Below, piece after piece: positions 34,008-36,217 of a stretch of 36,217 bases of DNA. Made by a program: the position numbers and the translations under genes. The DNA lies in NCBI RefSeq assembly GCF_000598065.1, contig NZ_KK082144.1, forward strand, positions 1 to 36,217, read 5' to 3'. Source of the DNA: Paenibacillus darwinianus. Lineage in GTDB: Bacteria; Bacillota; Bacilli; Paenibacillales; Paenibacillaceae. The notes below the pieces were generated by a model that saw only the letters and a program-made list of their open reading frames with translations, was not told where the DNA came from and made no database searches. Every line of letters begins with the position of its first letter. Position 1 is the first letter of the stretch.

Positions 34008-36217
34008 GTGGTAACGGAGCAGGATTTGCTCGGATTTATGCGGGATACGGCGTACAAGCCGCTGACGTATCAGGAGCTGGAGCAGCATTTTGGCATCGAT
34101 GAAGCAACCGATTTCAAAGCGTTTCTCAAGATGCTTAACGAGCTTGAGGAAGCGGGGAAAATCGTTCGCACCCGCCATGAGCGTTACGGTGTGACCGAGC
34201 GGATGAATTTGACGCGCGGCCGGGTGCAGGCGCATGCGAAAGGGTTTGCTTTTCTGATACCCGATGACAAGGCGCATCCGGATGTCTATTTGCATGCGAA
34301 CGACTTGAAAAGCGCGATGAACGGCGACATCGTCCTAGTGCGCGTAACGTCCAAAAGCGAGGGCGGCGGCCGGATGGAAGGCGAGGTCGTGCGCGTCGTC
34401 CAACGGGCGATTACCCAAGTGGTCGGCACATTCGAGCACCATGAGGCGTTCGGGTTCGTTATGCCGGACGACAAGCGGATCAACCGCGATATTTTCATCC
34501 CCAGGGAAAGCTTCGGCGGCGCCGTAACCGGCCAGAAGGTCGTCGCAAGGATCGTGAATTATCCGGAGGGCCGGTCCGCGGCGACTGGAGAGATCGTTGA
34601 AATTCTCGGCCATAAGGACGATCCGGGCGTCGATATCCTGTCGATCATCCGCAAGCACCAATTGCCGGAAGGGTTCCCGGACGAGGTGCTGGAGGAGGCG
34701 GAAGCGGCGCCGGATTCGATCACCGAGGAAGAGATCGTCCAGCAGGGACGGCGCGATCTGCGCGGCAAGACGATCGTGACGATCGACGGCGAAGATGCGA
34801 AGGATCTCGATGACGCGGTCAACGTTGAGCGACTGGAAAACGGCAACTACGTGCTGGGCGTTCATATCGCGGATGTGGGGTATTACGTGCGGGAGAGGTC
34901 CGAGCTCGATCAGGAGGCGTTCCGGCGGGGGACAAGCGTGTATCTGGTTGACCGGGTCATTCCGATGCTGCCGCACCGGCTGTCGAACGGCATCTGCTCG
35001 CTCCATCCGCAGGTTGATCGGTTGACGCTGTCCTGCGAGATGGAGTTTGACGCGAAGACGATGAAGCGGGTAAGACACGATGTGTTTACTAGCGTGATTC
35101 GCACGGCGGAGCGCATGACGTACGCCAACGTACGCAAAATATTGGTGGACGACGATGCCGAGCTGAAGGAGCGGTACGCCGCTCTGGTGCCGATGTTCCA
35201 GGTCATGCAAGAGCTTGCGATGAAGCTGCGGTCGAAGCGGATGAAGCGCGGAGCGATCGACTTTGATTTTCAGGAATCAAAAATTCTGGTCGACGAGAAC
35301 GGCAAGCCGTATGATATCGTCAAACGGGAGCGTTCAGTGGCCGAGCAGATCATTGAGGAATTCATGCTGGCGGCGAACGAGACGGTGGCGGAGCATTTTC
35401 ACTGGCTGCGGGTGCCGTTCCTGTACCGAATTCACGAAAATCCGGATTCGGAGAAGCTGTTGCATTTCGTCCAGTTCGCATCCAATTTCGGTTATGTGGT
35501 GAAGGGCAAGGGCAATACCGTGCATCCGCGCGCGCTGCAGGGTTTGCTGGAGGAGATTCGCGGCACGAAGGAAGAAACGGTCATCTCGACGATGATGCTG
35601 CGGTCGATGAAGCAGGCCAAGTACGACGCGGAGAGTCTCGGTCACTTCGGCCTGGCGGCCGAGTTCTATTCGCACTTCACGTCGCCGATCCGGCGTTATC
35701 CGGACCTCATCATCCACCGCGTCATGCGCGAGGTGCTGGAGAACGGCGGCATGCTGACGGAGCAGCGGCGCGAGGCGCTGGAGGCGCGGATGCCGGACAT
35801 CGCCCAGCACTCGTCTGAGCGGGAGCGGGTCGCGGTCGAGGCCGAGCGTGATACCGAGCAACTGAAGAAGTGCGAGTTCATGCTGGATAAGGTCGGCGAG
35901 GAGTTCGAAGGCATTATCAGCAGCGTGACGAGCTTCGGGATGTTCATCGAGCTGGAGAACACGGTGGAAGGGCTTATCCGTCTGAGCGACCTGACGGACG
36001 ACTATTACCATTTCCACGAGCTGCAGATGGCGCTGGTCGGGGAGCGCACCTCGAAGATTTACCGCATCGGCGACGAGGTGAAAGTGCGCGTCGAGCGCGT
36101 GAACATGGCCGACCATACGATCGATTTCGGGATGGTCGACATGAAGCCGCGGATCGAAGGCGGCTATCGGAAAAGCGGCGGCGAAGGCCGCGGTGGCGGC
36201 CGTGCGGCCGCCGGGCG
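34008..36217 (+). CDS. rnr: Ribonuclease R, cut at the window end
   Basis: A processive 3'-to-5' exoribonuclease that degrades structured RNA and works with tmRNA quality control. 736 codons are present without a stop. In order: an N-terminal winged-helix-like segment (1-65), cold-shock/OB domains (about 66-230), the RNB catalytic domain (about 250-580) with the metal-binding [14 protein letters not shown] near 257-270 and [16 protein letters not shown], and an S1 domain from about 629 ([22 protein letters not shown]). The end is a Gly/Arg-rich tail. The GTG start has GAGGTGA 6 nt upstream. smpB would be expected just beyond the window. Confidence 0.96.
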   Translation, partial: MVTEQDLLGFMRDTAYKPLTYQELEQHFGIDEATDFKAFLKMLNELEEAGKIVRTRHERYGVTERMNLTRGRVQAHAKGFAFLIPDDKAHPDVYLHANDLKSAMNGDIVLVRVTSKSEGGGRMEGEVVRVVQRAITQVVGTFEHHEAFGFVMPDDKRINRDIFIPRESFGGAVTGQKVVARIVNYPEGRSAATGEIVEILGHKDDPGVDILSIIRKHQLPEGFPDEVLEEAEAAPDSITEEEIVQQGRRDLRGKTIVTIDGEDAKDLDDAVNVERLENGNYVLGVHIADVGYYVRERSELDQEAFRRGTSVYLVDRVIPMLPHRLSNGICSLHPQVDRLTLSCEMEFDAKTMKRVRHDVFTSVIRTAERMTYANVRKILVDDDAELKERYAALVPMFQVMQELAMKLRSKRMKRGAIDFDFQESKILVDENGKPYDIVKRERSVAEQIIEEFMLAANETVAEHFHWLRVPFLYRIHENPDSEKLLHFVQFASNFGYVVKGKGNTVHPRALQGLLEEIRGTKEETVISTMMLRSMKQAKYDAESLGHFGLAAEFYSHFTSPIRRYPDLIIHRVMREVLENGGMLTEQRREALEARMPDIAQHSSERERVAVEAERDTEQLKKCEFMLDKVGEEFEGIISSVTSFGMFIELENTVEGLIRLSDLTDDYYHFHELQMALVGERTSKIYRIGDEVKVRVERVNMADHTIDFGMVDMKPRIEGGYRKSGGEGRGGGRAAAG

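Overview
This 36.2 kb window looks like chromosome of a moderately high-GC, endospore-forming member of the Bacillales, most likely Paenibacillaceae (Paenibacillus or Cohnella type). The reasons are Firmicute-style strong ribosome binding sites, frequent GTG/TTG starts, HprK and HPr with Ser46, a CtsR box, a CggR operator, WhiA and the sporulation checkpoint protein Sda. The gene order matches known Bacillus blocks: hprK-lgt-ppaX-yvoF-hisZ, trxB-rapZ-yvcK-whiA-HPr, clpP, cggR-gap-pgk-tpiA-gpmI-eno, and secG-rnr. No prophage, insertion sequence, CRISPR array or secondary-metabolite cluster is visible.

Layout. 1-276: the end of a tRNA cluster (Phe, Tyr, Lys) and its terminator. 370-3790: a TagO/WecA-type lipid-carrier GlcNAc-phosphate transferase, a PucR/CdaR-type regulator and the MsmX/UgpC sugar ABC ATPase. 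3800-7275: hprK-lgt-ppaX-yvoF. 7300-14385: the histidine block hisZ-G-D-B-H-F-IE plus a PHP histidinol-phosphatase; hisA is missing from its usual place between hisH and hisF, and hisC is also not here. 14380-18410: a divergent PRPP synthetase, a TPR protein with a C-terminal HTH-like end, and trxB. 18410-22900: an unexplained structured-looking gap, a ROK glucokinase, then rapZ-yvcK-whiA-HPr. 22910-24320 (minus strand): sda with a possible small upstream gene, clpP under a CtsR box, and tRNA-Arg(CCG). 24420-31770: the CggR-controlled lower-glycolysis operon. 31816-33453: a DinB-fold protein (minus) and a sugar phosphate isomerase/epimerase. 33487 to the end: secG and rnr, with rnr cut by the window edge.

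How it works together. Much of the window concerns carbon flow. HprK phosphorylates HPr on Ser46 according to glycolytic state, PpaX is the usual partner that removes the pyrophosphate released by HPr dephosphorylation, MsmX energises sugar importers, glucokinase feeds glycolysis, CggR senses fructose-1,6-bisphosphate and controls the five triose enzymes, and YvcK and RapZ tie carbon metabolism to the cell envelope. The PRPP synthetase beside the his genes makes the HisG substrate.

No clearly new multi-gene system is evident. The best leads are: the missing hisA, with a direct repeat and hairpin at the exact junction; the long-range pairing in 18421-18562; a 10-bp inverted repeat spanning the msmX promoter; a palindrome over the hisZ -10 element; an orphan hairpin plus U-tract between a promoter and the CggR operator; and an HPr at the crh locus that keeps His15.
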